A stretch of DNA of 64,000 nucleotides from Metridium senile (taxonomy: Eukaryota; Cnidaria; Anthozoa; Actiniaria; Metridiidae), in the NCBI GenBank assembly GCA_949775045.1, contig OX459105.1, positions 11,299,398-11,363,397 of the forward strand, given 5' to 3'. The notes below the pieces were generated by a model that saw only the letters and a program-made list of their open reading frames with translations, ran no database searches and had not been told where the DNA came from. Of the stretch, positions 60,870-64,000 are shown piece after piece; position 1 is the first letter of the stretch; each line of letters begins with the position of its first letter. Position numbers and translations under genes: made by a program.

Positions 60870-62200
60870 GAGGGTAGCACCAAATAGCTAAAAGCTGAGT
60901 AATAAACTTGTGACCGGGTACCCTCGACATTCGGAACAACACTAGAACAACAGAAGCCTATACTAGTTTCAGTTACTCGCTGGTTTCCATTCATAATAGC
61001 GATGCCTTTCTTTAACCTAGCGATGTGACACTGCAGCTAAAGTCTATCTTGCTAGCTTCAAAAGAAACACCTACGCACTTCACTGTTTCCGGTTGTTCCT
61101 TAAAATAGATCAACATTTCCATGGAAATACACAATAAGTATACGTTTAAATTTTGTTAGCTTAAACTACAGGTTTCCTAAAACGGCATCTACTGGAACGA
61201 GAGCTATACTAGTGTACATTTAGCCAATCTTAGCAAAGCTAATAAATTAATTAACTTTCTGATCTATTGTTCTTCTCGACATGGTAGTAATTAGTATGAT
61301 ATATTGATGACACTAAATGGTCATAAAACTTGTTGACACGCGCGTATACGAACGTACAAAGAACATTCGATCTTGTACTGAACAAACTTTTCTACAAATT
61401 GTACGGTTGCTAAAGTTGCTCTAGCTTCAAAGACTTCAAATTGTCCCCAAGGGAAAAGCCTAGCCAGAAGTTGTGGACTTTCAGACTTGAGGTGAGTTTT
61501 AAAAGTTTAATTTTGTGGTAGTTTTATGAAATTGTTTTGGAAATGCATATAATAAGCGTCAATGAAGTGTTAATATGCTGAAATTTATATGTAGCACTAA
61601 CTTCGTTACGATATTGTCAAATTTTAATGAACTCAAAGCGAAAATGGATCGACTACAAGCTTTTAAGTCTACATTTTGAATCGAATTCATTGGAATTTTA
61701 ACTAGTACTTTGTGTAATAAGTGGCAACGAGGCGATAATAGACTCAATTCAAAGTGCATTTATAGTCGAATTATAACAATAAGTATATCAGTATCCGTTG
61801 CAGTTATTATTTCCGTTGCAGTTGTTACGTTATTTTTTATTGGTCTTCATGTAGTTTTACTGCTATATATTGCGAGGTGCATTGCATTGGATTTGTTCAA
61901 GAAAGCGACTTTACTATATTAATACACTGACTCTGATCTGAATAAAACGCCCTTATATACTTGAGATATTATCATCGCCACTCAATTTCTTTTATAATAA
62001 TTTGCATGCAACATATTATATTAGTTGTTTGATGGTATTCATTAAATATTCAATTAATGTATCGTTTCCTATATAAAATGAATTTAATTGCATGGAGGTT
62101 TTATTGATACTTATTTTAATCGACAACAAAGTGTAAAAGTTATAAAAATAGTCGTGAAGTCAAAGTGCGTTTATAGTTCAACTATAGTACAAGCTTCTTT
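60870..62200. other. No gene seen
   Basis: A fragment TATACTAGTTTCAGTTACTC at 60960-60982 belongs to repeat family P. Otherwise unassigned AT-rich sequence. Confidence 0.4.
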
Positions 62201-62204
62201 TTTT

Positions 62205-62340
62205 TATTCCGACGAAGGGCTAAAGCTCGAAACGTCAGTAAAGTTAAGTTTTACGGTGTTACAAATTTCGTTCTATTACCTATCATTTATAACAAACACC
62301 GACGCAGCCTATACTAGTTTACTCGCTAGTTTCCATGCCA
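62205..62340 (+). mobile_element. Penelope-like tail repeat, family P, best copy
   Basis: TTCCGACGAAGGGCTAAAGC, TCGAAACGTCAGTAAAGTTA, GGTGTTACAAATTTCGTTC, ATTACCTATCATTTATAAC, CACCGACGCAGCCTATACT, AGTTTACTCGCTAGTTTCC. The first two blocks form a hammerhead-like core: CCGACGA, A, GGGC-UAAA-GCUC, GAAA. One substitution (U4 to C) would disable the standard ribozyme. Confidence 0.75.
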
Positions 62341-62344
62341 TTTA

Positions 62345-63400
62345 TAGTACAAGCTATCATCTGCAGATAAACGTGTAAGGGTTGATGTACTGTGGTAGAG
62401 GTAACGAGTGTGAGTCAGTGCGTGCGAGTAGATGAAGCCGAACCACTATCTGGATATGCTGCTGTGAAAAGATTATTGTTCTTTTTTAACAAAAAACTAT
62501 TATTATCTTCGATAAGATACTAAATGAATAACTAGGTTTAGCAACAAGGAATTTTGAACGAGGAAATATTTGTTTTGAGCTAATTCTGAGCTTATTCATT
62601 GTCAATGAGGTTCTCCAAAATGTTTGTTTTGTTAATTAGTTTTATGAGAGGTTTTGGCACTACATGTGACAACAAAGTGTTAAAATGTCCTTGAGTAGAT
62701 CATGCATTGAGCTAATTAATTATAGCAATTCAAAATTACCGATTATAACAAAGACTTGCACAGTTTTTATTCATTTGTTGATAACAGATTTAATTATTAA
62801 ATGATTTAAAGTTGCAAATTGCTTGCTTAACGTTTTATCAGCAAAGTCGATAAATCACTAACCGTTGGCTTTAGATCTAGTAATCAGTCAGGAATTAGAT
62901 GCAACTAATACAAGACCCCCTTGAATAATCTTCTCTGATCACAATTTATATTAGATTTATTTGTTTTATTGCGCCGGTTTTGTTGTTTCGCCCCATGCAG
63001 TCCATGCCAAAGGGAAGTAGAGATTACATCAGACTGGCTAATCCTTCCTGAAAACTAATTATGGAAGGTGGACAAAAAGAGAGCAGTATTTATTGATGTT
63101 TTGCAAGTTCAAACTTTGTCGGGTTGAAGAGCATGTCCCTAACACCCCCCCCCCCCCCCTTCCCCCCTTAATTCACTCGACCTCCGCTTTCCCTCCTCCG
63201 GGGAACCACTTAAACCGATATATATGCAATGTATTAAGCTTGGTGCTGAGAAGCCAAGTATTGACACTGAATTTTCATCCCGGATTGCCAGTCAGGCTAG
63301 ATGGAGCCGACATTTCCAATTGCAACCGGCCAAAATGACTTGTTTTTCATGTAATCGAAAAGTAGGAGAAAAGAGTACATTATTCTTCAAAATAAATGAA
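62345..63400. other. No gene seen
   Basis: AT-rich, with a C homopolymer near 63144-63160. The 60-81 codon frames at 63093-63406 cross low-complexity sequence. Confidence 0.4.
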
Positions 63401-63404
63401 AACT

Positions 63405-63535
63405 AGCTATGTAAACTAGTATAGGCTGCATCAGTGTTTGGTATAAACGACTGGCAACAGAGTGAAAGCTATAACAAAATGTTAACTTAACTTTACTGAC
63501 GTTTCGAGCTCAGCATTTCGTTGGAGTAAAAGAGG
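63405..63535 (-). mobile_element. Penelope-like tail repeat, family P (minus)
   Basis: Reverse of the 62.2-kb copy. On the minus strand: TTACTCCAACGAAATGC, TGAGCTCGAAACGTCAGTA, AACACTGATGCAGCCTATAC. It is about 1.1 kb from, and in opposite orientation to, 62205-62340. Confidence 0.75.
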
Positions 63536-63963
63536 GCTCGAGACTCTAGGGATGATGCTCAAATTGTTAGTTTAGTTAGCATTTAAAATTGGCATTTTTA
63601 CGGTTTTTACAAAGTTCATACTATTGCCTATTCTGCAATAAGCACACACAAATAAATATTTTGAAAGGTTTCTCAAAAAGCCTATATTTGTACAATAACA
63701 AGCTTTTTATAGATATTTGACGAGGTAATGGTGTCACCTGAAGACCTTTTTGCCCTTTGTAAAATGCCGCTTTTTGAAAAGCACGTTTGCGAAACCCTAA
63801 GGCAAATGGTTATCAACGTGTGCCAGAGTCGTGTGCCAAGTTGCAGCTGATACCTCATCCATTTGAGTGTCACTGGTTTATAAATTTAGCTCAACAGAAG
63901 TACTGCTGTCAGTCCAGTATCTAGTTTTCTGATATTTTGAAGTGCGCGGTCAGATGATACGGT

Positions 63964-63978
63964 GTACAGTGGAACCCC
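63964..63978 (-). mobile_element. Possible transposon end at window edge
   Basis: TACAGTGGAACCCCT matches the inverse of the end at 42457-42473. The element would continue past the window. Confidence 0.45.
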
Positions 63979-64000
63979 TCTTTACCAAACCCTCAAAAAA

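Noticed and set aside
60713..60994. Leu-Thr-Tyr repeat protein on the minus strand
   Set aside because: Pure translation of the GTAA microsatellite.

Overview
This is a eukaryotic, AT-rich, intron-rich nuclear window, almost certainly from a cnidarian and probably an anthozoan. The key evidence is a minicollagen exon on the minus strand (about 10.2-10.6 kb). It has a C-x3-C-x3-C-x3-C-x3-C-C cysteine domain, a polyproline stretch and a short Gly-X-Y run; minicollagens of nematocyst capsules are known only from Cnidaria. Class and species are inference, because nothing in the window fixes them.

Genes. (1) SUOX, sulfite oxidase, plus strand, 2270-6497: four exons, complete, 555 residues. (2) A minicollagen on the minus strand, 10194-11730, whose signal-peptide exon was not found. 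A second homologous Gly-X-Y terminal exon lies downstream at 8487-8821; it has no cysteine and no polyproline, and is either a tandem paralogue or an alternative last exon. (3) TOE1, a DEDD-family 3' exonuclease/deadenylase with a CCCH zinc finger, plus strand, 18300-23252: seven exons, complete, 466 residues. (4) An immunoglobulin-superfamily surface or secreted protein on the minus strand, 36195 down to 28550 and continuing: signal peptide, V-like Ig, I-type Ig and fibronectin III, each on a phase-1 exon. Its 3' end was not resolved. SUOX and TOE1 are housekeeping genes; the minicollagen belongs to the stinging-cell programme. These are ordinary neighbours, not a pathway cluster.

The rest, well over 80 percent, is repeats. 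There are tRNA-derived SINEs (10.95-11.2, 17.5-17.8, 45.6-45.8 kb) and 5'-truncated LINE tails ending in the FKxxLKTxLF-type C-terminus (2.0, 7.6, 43.4, 55.4 kb). There are many palindromic MITEs, several inside SUOX and TOE1 introns. Copies of a tail family resembling Penelope-like elements carry hammerhead-ribozyme-like cores (29.9, 33.5, 62.2 kb).

Region by region: 1-2.2 kb repeats; 2.3-6.5 SUOX; 6.5-8.3 MITE and LINE debris; 8.3-11.8 the collagen pair; 11.8-18.2 repeats and SINE; 18.3-23.3 TOE1; 23.3-28.5 MITEs; 28.5-36.2 the Ig/FN3 gene; 36.2-44 repeats, with a 41-bp minisatellite at 40.0-41.4; 44.19-51.82 one candidate 7.6-kb DNA transposon with CACAG ends and dense TTTAAG-type subterminal arrays; 51.8-64 gene-poor repeats.

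Best leads: the minicollagen with an N-terminal cysteine domain and no C-terminal one, paired with a cysteine-free homologous exon; the 7.6-kb CACAG-ended element; the hammerhead-like cores; and nested insertions whose empty sites can be read within the window.
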